From the NCBI GenBank assembly GCA_017311315.1, contig CM029654.1, forward strand, positions 27,632,778-27,696,777: DNA of 64,000 nucleotides, written 5' to 3'. The translations under genes were made by a program, and so were the position numbers. Positions 44,574 through 55,897 of the stretch are shown in pieces. Below the pieces are notes generated by a model. The model was not told the origin of the DNA and made no database searches. It saw only the letters and a program-made list of their open reading frames with translations. Numbering within the stretch: position 1 is the first letter of the stretch; the number at the start of each line of letters is the position of its first letter. The stretch is from Dendrocalamus latiflorus (taxonomy: Eukaryota > Streptophyta > Magnoliopsida > Poales > Poaceae).

Positions 44574-44946
44574 GAAATTTGGACGATTTTGGCACTGTTG
44601 CTACCGCAAATTCCAAAAATAGCGTCAGTGTAAACAAAATTTCAAACGTAGCCCCCAACCGATCGCACCATTTAATGGGGAGGCGACACGTGTTAATGGT
44701 GCGGTCGGGGAGCGCAGATATGGAGGTGGTGCGGTCCCCGACCGCACCATTTGCCCTGACATGACCGAGTGGTGCGGTCGGGGACCGCACCACCTCCATA
44801 TCGTGCGCTCCCCGACCGCACCATTAACACGTGTCGCCCCCCCGTTAAATGGTGCGGTCGGCTGGGGGCTAGATTTGAAATTTTGTTTTCACCGATGCTA
44901 TTTTTGGAATTTGCAGGATCAACAGTGCCAAAAGCGTCCAAATTTC
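44574..44946. mobile_element. MULE-like foldback MITE (373 bp)
   Basis: It starts GAAATTTGGACG and ends CGTCCAAATTTC, with a 9-bp duplication TGGTCAGTG (44565-44573, 44947-44955) as in Mutator-like elements. Almost the whole element is one inverted repeat with arms of about 185 bases. Arms include GGTGCGGTCGGGGACCGCAC, itself palindromic, and ACACGTGT. The flanking and arm lengths suggest a foldback, non-autonomous member. Confidence 0.88.
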
Positions 44947-45028
44947 TGGTCAGTGCACCCCGCAATACCACACCTTGTGGAGTAGTTGACGGCGTCCAAA
45001 TCTATGAGCCACGTATTTCTCTGGTCAG

Positions 45029-45547
45029 TAGGGCTGTAAAAAAAGCTCGAGACTCGTGAGCTACTCGGGTTCGGTTCGTCTTAGACTCGACTCGAGTTCG
45101 ACTCGAATTATAAACGAGCCAAGCTCAAGCTTGAGCTGAAGCTCGCAAGCTTATCGAGCTCGAGCTCGAAAAGCTCGAGTAGGCTCGTTCATTATTGCTA
45201 AGCATGACTCTTTAAAGTGTATACACATGTATTTCAATTTTTTTTTATCAATTGTATTGTCCAAATCACACCGGGCTTATAAATAAGACAATGGTTTAAG
45301 CCTAAGAACAAGATAGACTGCAGTTGGCTAAGCTTATGGTAGATAAAAAGCTAAAGACTCGTGAATTGCTCGTGTTTCGCTCGTCTCAAGTTCGACTCGA
45401 GATCGACTCGAAAGATAAATGAACCAAGCTTGAGCCTAACTCTAGGCTCGGGTGATTCTGAGGCTCGGTTCGAGTTCGGTTTGATTCTCTAACAAACTCA
45501 AGCTTGAGGCAGTGAGCTCGCTCGAGCTCGGCTCATTTACAGCCCTA
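45029..45547. mobile_element. hAT-type MITE (519 bp)
   Basis: The termini are TAGGGCTGTAAA and TTTACAGCCCTA, with an exact 8-bp duplication CTGGTCAG (45021-45028, 45548-45555). Subterminal parts are rich in GCTCGAGCTCGA-like inverted motifs. There is no coding capacity. Confidence 0.92.
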
Positions 45548-46027
45548 CTGGTCAGTGCACCCCGCAATACCACACGTCGTGGAGTAGTTGACGGCGTCTT
45601 TGTTTTTCCATCCGCGGTCATGCGCGCGGAGTTGATTTTCCTCGGTCGTCATGCCTTATCGATCAGCCAATGCACGCACACGCATGCATAAAATTTTGCG
45701 CCAAGCAAAAGGAGTTATTTAGTCATTCATGAGTTATACGTACGTTCATCAATCAGAATAGTGAGCTGGAATTATTATTGATTATTTTCTCTCTCTCTTT
45801 TGCTTATGTTGATTTTTGTATTCGTGTGAGACATCAAGGTAGTAAGATAGAGAGAGAGGATCGGCCAATAGAGAAAATACACTATTTTTCTCTTCTACTG
45901 TCTTTTGTTTTGTGCTCTTACTATATTGGTAGGTTAAAAATTAGAAGATAATAGGTTTAAGAAAAAAGATTTTGCAATAGATTACAATCTTTTACCCCCC
46001 TCTAATTACCATCGACTATCCTACAAG

Positions 46028-47451
46028 TAATATCAGCTAGTTCCAATGGCATCAGATCGGGATTGTTTTTAGGTAAGGCACCGTTTTTTGATGGATCAGA
46101 TTATCTCTATTGGAAAACATGCATGGAGATTTTTTTTAAAAGCACAAGATAATGGTATTTGGCAAAATGTTGAACATTTATATATATTGCCTCCTGTTGT
46201 TACCGTTCAAAATTCTACTGATGTTGAAGCTAATACTAAGGCTAGAAATATTTTATTGCAAGGTTTAAGTATAAACGAGTTTGTCAGAATTGCTACATAT
46301 TAAATCTGTAAATACAATTTGGACTACTCTAGCTGACTATCATGAAGGTTCTAAGTCTATTAAAGGTGTTCGCCAGAACCAATTTAAAAATAAGTATTTT
46401 AAATTTGAGATGAAACCAGGAGAATCAGTAGATGCACTTTTTGACCGCTTCAATAAGATTGTTAGTGATTTGCAATTTGTTGATGTCATATGTTCTGATT
46501 CTGATAATGCTCATCAAATTTTAAATACTTTGGATATGTCTGTTCGGAATGTGTTAGTCTCTACTCTTAATTATTCTGTTAACATGGAAACACTCACTTT
46601 GAATAATCTTTATTCCAAGATGAAAACACATGAAATTGATGTTTTTGGCTAGGATAAACAAATATAATTCTTTGGGTTTAGTAACTAACCGAGCTGACAA
46701 ATCTTCTAATTCCTTTATTGTTTCTTTATCTGCATTGTGCTCTATTTTAGATGAACAATTAGAGAAAATTCCAGAAGAGCAGTTTGTACTTCTCTCCAAC
46801 AGGGTGACCAAGGCAATTAACAACGTCAAATCAAGATGGAGAGAAGCTCCAATCAGATGGTATGAATGTGGTGAGCTAAACCACATTGAGATAAATTGCC
46901 CCAAACTGAGGAGCAAGGAGGTCAAAGATGACAAGGCACCAACTTGTCACTCTCAAATCAAGATTGATCCAAACAAGAAGCTCAATTATCGCAAGGCAGT
47001 CAACAAGATAATTTTAATACTTGATGAGATTGTTTTGAGTGATGATGATTCTGAAAGCGACGATGAGGACAATAGTAAGAAGGAAAAAGAGACGGACTTC
47101 ACAGGGATGTGTTTTATGGCCAACAGTGAGGAGCTCAACAATGATGCTCTTTATAGTGGTCCTGATGAGGCAAAACCTTCTTATGCTAATTTATCTCATA
47201 TTGTGCTTAGATTGAGAGAGGAGCTGAAAAAGTATAAAAAGAAAATTATAAATTATAATTTTATTATTGTGAGCTTAAATTCTGAAATCAATATACTTAA
47301 AACTTCTATTCCTGATAATGAATCTTGTGAGACTTACCAAGTTTTACATTCTGAGTTAGAGATTGCTAGAACAATTAATACATCAAACTTGGTTCAACTT
47401 AGTGATGTAACTTCTAAACTTAATGAGTTAAGATTGGCACATAACTTATAA
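46028..47451 (+). pseudogene. copia-type gag remains (three frames)
   Basis: A weak primer-binding-like site (AATATCAGCTAG, about 46030) precedes gag. The frame from about 46075 reads APFFDGSDYLYWKTCMEIFF and ends at 46303; a frameshift leads to 46281-46652 (YHEGSKSIKGVRQNQF, FALFDRFNKIVSDL-like), another to 46630-47451. The last part has a zinc-knuckle remnant with a missing Cys (RWYECGELNHIEINCPK), an acidic tract and FTGMCFMANSEEL as in the gag at 50488-51717, followed by a Lys/Leu-rich helical region. pol is absent. It is related to, but diverged from, the copia gag at 50488. Confidence 0.82.
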
Positions 47452-47584
47452 TGAAAAGTTAAAACTTGCAAATGATGAAATTGAAAAGCTCAAGTCTAAT
47501 TATTCTATATGTTTAAACTGATGATAATTAAATAAATAATGAGGTACCTGTCAGTTGTTTACTCATGCTTCCTAGGACACATAA

Positions 47585-48290
47585 GGATGAGACCTTATTT
47601 ACGCCGCCGGCAAGCCAGAGGAGGGGAGTACTTCATCACCTTCGTCTGGCTGTTCATGGCCAGTGGCGGAGGGCCCGATAGGGCAAGGTAAGGCTTGGGC
47701 CATACCTTAATTTTTTGCAGCAGGCCCCCATATACCCCCCTATCCAGTATCCAATAGCCCAATAGCTACTAGCTAGTCAATGTAAATGTAAACCCTAGAC
47801 TACTCCCTGCTCCCTGCCTCCCTGGACGGCTGGACCCTGGGCGTAGCCGGCGGCGGGCGGCGGGCGGGCGGCAGCCACCGGTGGGCAGTGGCGCTGGGCG
47901 CTGGGCAGTGGCGTAGCCGGCGGCGGGCGGGCGGTGGCGGGCGGCAGCCACCGGTGGGCAGTGGCGCTGGGCGCTGCCGCGCTGGGTAGTGGCGTAACCG
48001 GCGGCGGCCTGGGCATAGCCGGCGGCGGGCGGTGGGCGGGCGGGCAGCAGCCACCGGTGCGCAAACTCCGGCGTTGACAGGATTGGAGAAGCTTGAATAG
48101 TATTACTTTCGATCCGTCCTACCTTATTTTTTCCCGTCCTCCGCCACTGTTCATGGCGCAGCAAGGGCTCGGGGATTCCGAGCTAAAAAGGATCCGAATT
48201 ACCAATGCTTCTGTTGGTGATGGCAGCATTTTGAAGGAACACAAAGCCTTCTCCGTCCCTCCGGCAGGAAGCTCGTCGCCGGAGAATTAA
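47585..48290 (+). pseudogene. DUF594 gene fragment, copy 3, with hAT insertion
   Basis: Before the hAT: LIYAAGK and FVWLFMA; after it: GLGDSELKRIRITNASVGDG. These match the C-terminal DUF594 end of copy 1 (LIYAAGKSRPE, LGDSEYNRIRITDASAGAG). A short in-frame loss removes the residues between AAGK and the RGG region. Homology extends into the 3' flank to about 48460. Everything upstream of the DUF594 end is missing; copia sequence adjoins on the left. Confidence 0.85.
47661..48149. mobile_element. hAT-type element in DUF594 copy 3 (489 bp)
   Basis: The termini are CAGTGGCGGAGG and CCTCCGCCACTG, with an exact 8-bp duplication TTCATGGC (47653-47660, 48150-48157). The interior (47820-48060) is a GC-rich array of GGCGGGCGGCAGCCACCGGT and GGGCAGTGGCGCTGGGC units that includes several internal copies of the terminal CAGTGGCG motif. 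There is no transposase. Confidence 0.93.
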
Positions 48291-49286
48291 TTAACGTCCG
48301 TGCATGCAGGGAAGGAAGCTGCAGCAGATAACTTTACTTAATTGAGATCGGACGATTAATTAGCACGGTACGCTAGCTTATAATTTATTCCCTACATCCT
48401 GTTAGTTAGAATTAATTCACTCTTGAAAAGCAGGGTGCATGCATGCTCGATGAATTAACGGATGATCCATATACATCTATCTGAGCGCGTAGATGCAGTA
48501 TATACCTCCATCGATCATGCCCTACTTATACATGTACTACTTTCTGTACCCTGTAATATACATCTTTATTTTTAGAAAACGTCATCCCATAATATAAGTG
48601 TATTACGGAAACCAAAAATGTAGTTTTTACAATATTTCTAATATGACCTGTTCTTTATAGCTGAAAAAGTGAATGAGTAGTTATAGTATATTGTTTAGTA
48701 GGGATATGTATGGTCCAATGATATTAATTCTTTTTTATATTTAGTGTTTCTTTGGTCTATACATATGATAGATTTTGGATTTATACTGAGAGAGTATATC
48801 TTAATGTTTACGTGTGTATGTCGTGTCACCGGAAGCATGTGTTTGGCGTCTGTTCTGTGCGTGAACAAACAAATGTTGCTCTGCAGTCTGTACATTGTGG
48901 AAGAATACTTCTGGGTTAGTTTAAATTTGTATATTTGCCTTTGATGTATGTACGAGCCTGCATGGTGCGCAAACAATGGACTGAATGGAGCCAGGGGCGA
49001 TCCTTGTCCAAGCATGATTAACGTTACATGATTAACAATGGTGCGCGCGTCCAAGCAATGCATGTCGCTAGCTTGATTATAGAGTAACGTAGGAATAGTT
49101 CTGGCTCGTCGACGTTCGAACCTAGTCTCTGTTGCTTTCCGTTCGTTTGGCACGTTGAACTGCTGTAAAGTGTTAATTTGATTAATGAAACTGCAGAGAG
49201 CTCAGCTCCTACATCAATTTGCTGGCAATCACTATATAGCCTGCAGATCTTCAGCTTTATAACTCGGAGGCACTAAGAAAAGCATA
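48291..49286. other. 3' flank of copy 3 and intergenic DNA
   Basis: The first 170 bases resemble the 3' flank of copy 1. The remainder is AT-rich, with a 152-codon minus-strand frame (48695-49153) that has no recognisable domain. No element termini were found. Confidence 0.4.
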
Positions 49287-49512
49287 TCTTTACCCTTTGC
49301 TCTTCATGCAAGAAACGTATAAAAGGACAGTGACCCGAAATCGATCCAGTGCTTCTTTATCCTCTGCTCCAACTATACAAGGAATGCAGACAGACTTGGG
49401 CCTATTTCTACTTGAGTAGAAGCTGAAGGCCGGGGTTCCACACGCCACAATAAGTTGGAAAAATCTTGCGGCATTTGGCTCAAATTGAATGAAGCATCCA
49501 TCTATTCTACGG
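49287..49512 (+). promoter_or_regulatory. Orphan DUF4220-type promoter and leader exon
   Basis: CTTTACCCTTTGCTCTTCATG is followed by CAAGAAACGTATAAAAGGACA (TATA box 49318-49325). The leader ends GAAGCATCCATCTATTCTACG with donor GTATGT at 49512. This is the same architecture as at 27245-27005 (minus). The gene body that should follow is absent here: CACTA DNA starts at 49713. Confidence 0.5.
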
Positions 49513-50033
49513 TATGTCTTTGATTAGTTTTATCTCAGTTCAATGATTGCACTCGTATGTTATTCTTCTCGGTGCTTCTAGTTCTAGCAAAGTACTAATG
49601 GAATGTAGTCTAAGGAGGATATTAACTTCCTATTCTAGTGGTGAATAAAAAATGACTTTTCTGACATATTGTTTTATGTAAGGTGTATAAAGAAATAGGA
49701 TCAAAAAATAATCACTACTACAAAACAAGCTATACTGGACATCTCATCACAGATAGATCATGTGAAACCGTCTGTGGTTTGATTATTACAGACGGTTCAT
49801 GGCTAAAACTGCCTCTGAAACTATCACAGACGGTTAGGTTTAAAAGCCGCCTACGATATACGCATTATCACAGACGGTTTTTAATTAAAACCGTCTATGA
49901 AACTATCACAGACGGTTTTTATTTATAGCCGTCTGTGTTTTGTTCTTTATCGTATGAACTACAGAAGCTACGTACTGAGACGAGAGACAAATTCAAGGCA
50001 AATTTTTTACAAAAGTACCCAAAAAAGTGATTC

Positions 50034-50408
50034 CTAAATCTTAGTCTTCAGGGCTTCATATGCTTCTTCTTCGACTTTTGGAGTTGGAGGATTAGCCGCT
50101 GAGTTCTTGAATGCCGTGAAGATTGTCCTTACCCTCTGCACTTCCTCCTCCAGACTGGGCAAATCATTAGCACGGTCCATAATCTCATAGGGGATGCCAT
50201 GATAAGTTTTCTCAGAATCGGCCGCTTCTGCTTGATCGGCAATATTATCCATGTGTCTCTCCACTGCCACAAGAGCTTCTTCCGTTTTGTGCACATTGTA
50301 GAGAAGAATGAGGCTGAGCGCGGTTTCCCTGTGCTGAGCGGCAACGAGATACCTCCGTCGACGGCGGATGATGAGGTCCAGCTGACGGATTATGGAAGTG
50401 AGTCAAGG
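50034..50408 (-). other. Unrecognised coding-like frame inside the CACTA
   Basis: The minus-strand frame, open from about 50408 to TAA 50034, includes RQLDLIIRRRRRYLVAAQHR, ETALSLILLYNVHKTEEALV, AVERHMDNIADQAEAADSEK and SLEEEVQRVRTIFTAF. It has no start codon until HKTEEALV (Met before it at 50294) and looks like the helical C-terminal end of a larger protein. Amino-acid use is protein-like and not biased by repeats. It may be a remnant of a CACTA gene or captured host exon. Confidence 0.35.
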
Positions 50409-50487
50409 AAGGAGAGCAGGGCATGAGCGGAGGAGCTACTCTAGACGTAAATTGTTGGCCGCCTGTGTAAGATTGTGGCCGAACAAC

Positions 50488-51717
50488 TCATGATGTATAG
50501 ATGAGAGCATGATTGAGCTGGTCGTAGGAAGGGAATACCTCGTCGGAGTCGGAATACAGCTCGCTGTCGCTCACTTTGCCCTCAAGGGCCATGAAGCACA
50601 TGCCGGAGAAGTCGTCGCCACCCTTGGGGTCTTGGTCACCCGTCCCGTCGTCGTCGCTCCATCCCTCCACCTCGCTGAGGTCGAGGTCGTCGAAGGCGGT
50701 GAGGACGCGGTGGAAGAACTTCTTAGCTTTGCCAAGGTCGCGGAACTTCTTCTTTCCTTGGGCATGGACTGGAGGCTTCTTGTTGCGGTTCTTGTCGGTG
50801 TAGTCGTTCTTGCCCGACCCGCTGTAGTCGTTCTTGCTCTTCTCCAGTTTGGGGTAGTTTGCCCGAATGTGGTTGGGGCCACCACACTCGAAGCAAATCA
50901 CGGGTCCTCCTCTCTTTCTGTCCCTCCTTCTCTTGTAAGCATGAGAAAATTTTCTGGTTAGGAGGGTCAGCTACTCATCCGCAAGCTGCTCTAACTGGTC
51001 ATCAGTCACGTCACAGAGAGCAGTAAGCGAGAACCCGCAAATCGAATCAGAAGAAGAACCAGAAGCCAAGGTGAGATCGGTGACTAAGGCCATTGACTGC
51101 GACTTCGACTTACGAGAGACAATGTCAATCTCATGAGTCTTGAGGCGTGAGTACAACGCGTCAAGAGTCAAAGTCGAGAGGTCGGTGGTATCCTTGATGG
51201 TAGTCACCTTCATCTCTCAAACACGCAAGTCGAGAGCAGCGAGCATCTGTCGAGCGTTATCCGAGTCAGGGTATGTGAGACCGACTGCTCGGAGGTTGCT
51301 CAGAATCTTGTGAAAACGTGCAAAGCACTCATCGAGAGACTCGCCAGCGAGCATTTCAAATTTGTTGTAATCTCGCTTGAACTGGTCCTGTCGCATCGTC
51401 TTTATTTGGGTGGTGCCCTCATGGTAAGCATCGAGGGTCTCCCAAATATCGAAGGCGGACGAAAGATGAGAAATGCGGTCAAACTCACTACGACTCAGGC
51501 CCTGGATTATGATGTTTCTTGCCTTAGCGTTTGCCTCAACATCATGCATATTTCCAGCATTGATGTTCTCATCGGCAGGAACAGTAAACCGGACCTTGAC
51601 CTTACGCCAGATGGCGTACCCCTGAGCCTGGATGTACGTCTCCATTCGGCTCTTCCAGAAGGGATAACCAATCCCATCGAAAATCGGGGGCTTGGTCGAG
51701 TACTTGTCTGTCGCCAT
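50488..51717 (-). pseudogene. copia gag, single frame with two nonsense codons
   Basis: MATDKYSTKPPIFDGIGYPF, WKSRMETYIQAQGYAIWRKV, ARNIIIQGLSRSEFDRI and ETLDAYHEGTTQIKTMRQDQ mark the UBN2-type gag. The zinc knuckle (CFECGGPNHIRANYPK) has Tyr at its last ligand position. The tail has an acidic stretch and FSGMCFMALEGKVSD. TGA at 51214-51216 (after LDLRV, Trp expected) and TAG at 50971-50973 (after LADE) lie in an otherwise continuous frame. pol is missing beyond 50488. It resembles the gag remains at 46075-47451. Confidence 0.85.
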
Positions 51718-51759
51718 GGCTCTAGAGACCGGTTAAGATCTATCAAGAAGAGCTAACTA

Positions 51760-51771
51760 GCTCTAATACCA
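51760..51771 (-). other. Primer-binding site of the copia element
   Basis: Minus strand TGGTATTAGAGC, two bases after the LTR end TCCATCA, one mismatch from the usual tRNA-iMet-complementary TGGTATCAGAGC. The gag start codon lies 43 bases further. Confidence 0.75.
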
Positions 51772-51773
51772 AT

Positions 51774-53248
51774 TGATGGATCGATATCGGCGACAGAGGG
51801 GGGGGGGGGTGAATGTCGTCTTTTTAAAATATCCCCTCAAATTACCCACAAGAGAGAATCCCCTTCGATAGCTATGGACAGCTATGAGGTAGATAAAATA
51901 CACCCTCTGGACAAACAACCAAACCTACACAGGAAAGAAACACGCAAGAACAGCGGCAAGAAAAAACAAGGAAATCAGCACTCAAGAACAACCGGGCGGT
52001 CAGACCGCAATGGGCAGGGCGGTCTGACCGCTCCCACTACGCCGGTCAGACCGGTGGCTCAAGGCCGGTCAGACCGCCAACCGCCGGCCGGTCTGACCGC
52101 CAACCGTCGGCCGGTCTGACCCCCCCTCGGGTACAGACAGCATATCAGTCCGACAGAAATCCTGAGATTTCAGATAAAAGTGCAAACTTCAAATGCAGAG
52201 CAATTCTGAGATTTTCTCTTGATCTAATTGGCCCAGACCAGCAGGGAAACAACTAAAATAGCCAAATGATCCTAGAGAAACACAAGAAACCCTTTTTCCA
52301 ACAAGAAATTAGGGTTTGGGACAAAAACTCAAAAAGTACAGAGTGCTGCACTCTATCCCAAATTCCTCTCTGATCTCAAGACCTTTGCTCATGAGACTTT
52401 GCAGAAACGAAAGTAAAAGCCTAAGGACTTCCAAGACCAAAACTCAGGCCAAACTTGAGAAGGAAAACAAGAATCACTCTAAACCCTAGAAATATGAACA
52501 GAGGAAAATAAGAACGCAGGGAGTTACTCCGAATCTCAAATACCCAGGTAACCATTGATCCTTTGGCCATGAAACTTTGGGGATAGATTAGCAATAGCCT
52601 CAGAACTTTAGATACCAAGTTTCATGCCATCTCATGAATGGAAACACGAAATGCACCAAAACCCTAGAAACCCTTGGAATGCATGCAGCCACCAAGGGGA
52701 CATCCTCTCCTTATATAGCCTTCGGCTAACGGGTCTCCACCCCGTTACGCCAGCTAAACCCGAACGGAACCGGCCTCCACTCGTGCAGCTTTGCGTTTTT
52801 ACCGAAACGTCCCTCATGCACCTTCCGGGAAGCTTCCGCATTCCTTGTCGTGCACGACTCGCAACCACCTCGAGTTCACGCCGTCTTCGTCACACCTCGA
52901 CCGTTCTAACATCGGCACCACCTGTGCCTAGTCCGGTCCTTCGTGCCTCGCCACGACTCCGTCTCGACGTCTTGCAGCCATCACAAACAAGAAACACATC
53001 AAATAGCACCGCTCGACACATGTAAGCATAAATAGCATCAAGGAGTCATACTTACGCGTGAAAGAGCCCAAACCTGTCAAATCAACAACATATACAATCT
53101 AAGCACTTTGACTAGATTTGACCAAGTTCGACCGAAGCCGATTGCACCGTGCAACGACATGGTCCGAACCACTCAAACCAAACTCGACTCTCCTAAACCG
53201 ATGGCAATTACTCATCACAACATGGGGTCACCTCCACATGGTCCATCA
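51774..53248 (-). repeat. Single copia LTR (1475 bp)
   Basis: On the minus strand it starts TGATGGACCATGTGG and ends GATCCATCA, giving TGATGGA/TCCATCA terminal repeats. It contains an array of GCGGTCTGACCG/CGGTCAGACCGC palindromic units (51993-52132) and a run of 11-12 G at 51798. The other LTR and most of the element are absent from the window, so this is a truncated 5' end inserted in the CACTA. Confidence 0.8.
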
Positions 53249-53885
53249 TATATATTCTTGCCATGTTAAAGAGGTCATGGGTTTGTTATCTTGTTATACT
53301 GTAATAGTGGATTCTGATCTTAATGGAAATAGAATGTGTATTGTGTTTGCCACTGTATTTAATTTATTTGTTTTCAAAGGGCATAGGTAACATCATTTCT
53401 TGAGGCTAGCTAAAAAACAGAAAAAAATTTAGGTATACAATGAACTATCACAGATGGTTTTATCGTATAAACTGTCTATAAAGGACTATCACAGACGGTT
53501 AGTAACTAGAACCGTCTGTGATGTGTGAGTATCACAGACGGTTAGTAACTAGAACCGTCTGTAATGTGTGAGTATCACAGACGGTTTTTTGTTCGAGCCG
53601 TCTGTAATAGTTTTCTTCACAGATGGTTCTATTTACAAACCGTCTGTGTTGTCTTTATCATAGACGGCTCACAAACCGTTAGTGATAACCTCCGATTATC
53701 ACTGACACATAAATACAGACGGTTCACAAAACTATCTGTGATGACTGTTTCGAACCGTCTGTGATGACCCATTTTGTAGTAGTGAATGTAGTATACATAT
53801 CAGTGATGCTAAATAATTTAACAAGGTACATGTCATTTGAATTCATGCACCCTAGGAAAGCAGACTACATGTGAGTGAGGATGCA

Positions 53886-55775
53886 TGTACTACTATAAAA
53901 AGGGTCATCACAGACAGTTCAAAACTGTCATTACAGATAGTTTTTTGAACCGTCTGAATTTATGCGTCAGTGATAATTAGAGGTTATCACAGACGATTTG
54001 TGAGCTGTCAGTGATAAATACATCACAGACAGTTTGTAACTAGAACCGTCTGCGAAGAACACTATCATAAACGGCTCAAACCAAAAACCATTTATGATAC
54101 TCACACATCACAGACAATTCTAGTTACCAACCATCTGTGATGTGTAAGTATCACAGATGGTTGGTATATAGAACCATATGTGATACTTCCCTATCATAGA
54201 CGGTTTCTGGTTCGAGCCGTCTTTGATAATTCTTCATAGACGGTTTATACTACAAACCGTTTGTGATAGTTCATTCTACACCTAATTTTTTTTATATTTT
54301 TCAGCCAGCCTCAGGAAATGTTAACTATATCATCTGAAAACAAGCAAATATAGAAACACATTATATTTCCATTAAGATTAGAATCCACCATTACAACATC
54401 ACAAGATATCGGGTAGGTTATCCATAGCACTGCATACACAAGAGGACGCTTACAATTTTACAAAGATAAGCTTCACGGTTACAAATTCAAAAAAACCTTA
54501 CACTACAAGAAACTTCAGGAAAATGCAAGCTAGACTTACACATCCTTCATTAAACTACAATATAAAACAAGAGGCGCGGGAAAAATTTCAAGTAGCAAAA
54601 ACAAAAGGCAACGAACACCATTTTCAGCTTCTATGCCAAAATCAACGGCTTCTATACCGCGCGACTTCGAATAGTGCAGATTTACCATTACCTTCTTCCT
54701 TTCCATCTTTCTTTAAGCAAAATTTTAGTCGCCCTGGTCGAACCCCTTTCCACCCTTGCCATGCACACATGAGTTGGAGTATTACTGGTGGTATTGGTTC
54801 TTCGAGTAGGAAGAGGGGGTTAATAAGGGGTGAGAGGTGGGGAAGAGAACGATGCCTGCCGTTCAATGCAGAGAGAATGGACGAGTGGGATCGTGATCTT
54901 GGAGAATATGCCGCGGATCGGTGATGTGGCGGGACATCACAGATGGTTCATAACAAAAACCATCTATGATAACAGGAGATATCATAGATGGTTCATAACA
55001 AAAATCTTCTATAATAACAAGAGATATCACAGACGGTTCGTAACAAAACAGTCGGTGATAATGGCGTCACAAAAACAATATATCAGTACAATATAAATAG
55101 CTAGTCTCAACAGATAAAATAGCAAAATTTTATATGGCTTCTATATGCTCATTTGAAAGGTTTCAACGAGATCTACAATCTTGCAGTTGAGGTGAAACCC
55201 AAATTCTGAATGGAAGATCAAAAAGTTTGGCAAAAACAAAAACTGAAAGCTTAAAACACAAATTTGAGGCTAAAGATGGCCGATTTTGAGGGTCCTAGAG
55301 GGAAAATGGTATAATCTAGTCATTTTTTCTAATCGAGCTCGTCGTTAGCTTTTCAACGAGTACAAGAACATCGAAAACGGACACTGTATGCAAAAGTTAT
55401 GCCTGTTTTACTAAAGGTGTCTCAAAACTGAATCCAACTCAGACTCAAGCGGGAGATTATGAAATTTTGGGGGATTACGAGGCGGAAAACATATCACAGA
55501 CGGTTTTTAATACAAATCATCTGTAATAACTTCATTATCACAGATAATTTTTAATTCAAACCGTCTGTGAAGTATCTTAGATGGTTTAAATAAAAAACCG
55601 TCTGTGATGTCTGCCATCATCACAGACAGTTATTATCAAGAACCGTCTATGATGTCTTAATTATCACAGACCGTTCGTATAAATAACTGTCTGTGAAAAT
55701 ACCATAGACAGTTATTTGTATTAACCGTCTGCGATACTTACAGCACAGATGGTTTCTAGGAACCGTCTAGATTCA
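53886..55775. mobile_element. Degenerate CACTA-derived region
   Basis: It begins ACTACTATAAAAAGGGTCATCACAGACAGTT-like, a decayed CACTA end, with TCACAGACGGTT-type motifs at 53910-54290, 54935-55060 and 55490-55770. Between them lie a second CACTACAAGAAA-like sequence at 54504 and an unassigned 133-codon frame (54523-54924). No clean opposite end or target duplication was found, so it may be two overlapping damaged elements. Confidence 0.65.
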
Positions 55776-55780
55776 AATTT

Positions 55781-55897
55781 TTTGCCACTCTTAAGATTGA
55801 CCAATTCACTCTGTCACTTACATGTGGGGTCACCTGAGTCACTGACGATAGGCCAGGGTGGCAAATCTGTTGCCACTGGACTCATAAGAGTGGCAAA
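55781..55897. mobile_element. Small MITE-like inverted repeat (117 bp)
   Basis: TTTGCCACTCTTA at 55781 and TAAGAGTGGCAAA ending at 55897 are perfect 13-bp inverted repeats. An inner GTGGCAA pair is present too. Flanking duplication is not clear, so the superfamily is not assigned. Confidence 0.6.

Larger units (their letters stand above)
44541..45600. repeat. Short host tandem duplication carrying two insertions
   Basis: A host unit of about 80 bases (GATCTACGAGCCACGTATTT, CTCTGGTCAGTG, CACCCCGCAATACCACAC, GTGGAGTAGTTGACGGCGTC) occurs twice. Copy 1 is interrupted by the foldback element at 44574-44946 and copy 2 by the hAT at 45029-45547, both inside the same CTGGTCAGTG sequence. Confidence 0.85.
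49713..53784. mobile_element. CACTA element with nested copia LTR and gag
   Basis: It starts CACTACTACAAAACAAG at 49713 and ends CCCATTTTGTAGTAGTG at 53784; the 3-bp duplication AAT flanks it (49710-49712, 53785-53787). Subterminal TCACAGACGGTT/AACCGTCTGTGA arrays lie at 49740-49945 and 53435-53770. The centre is occupied by a minus-strand copia LTR plus gag and an unassigned frame. No CACTA transposase is visible. Confidence 0.9.

Noticed and set aside
48695..49153. 152-codon minus-strand frame
   Set aside because: AT-rich intergenic DNA, no recognisable domain and no splice or promoter support.
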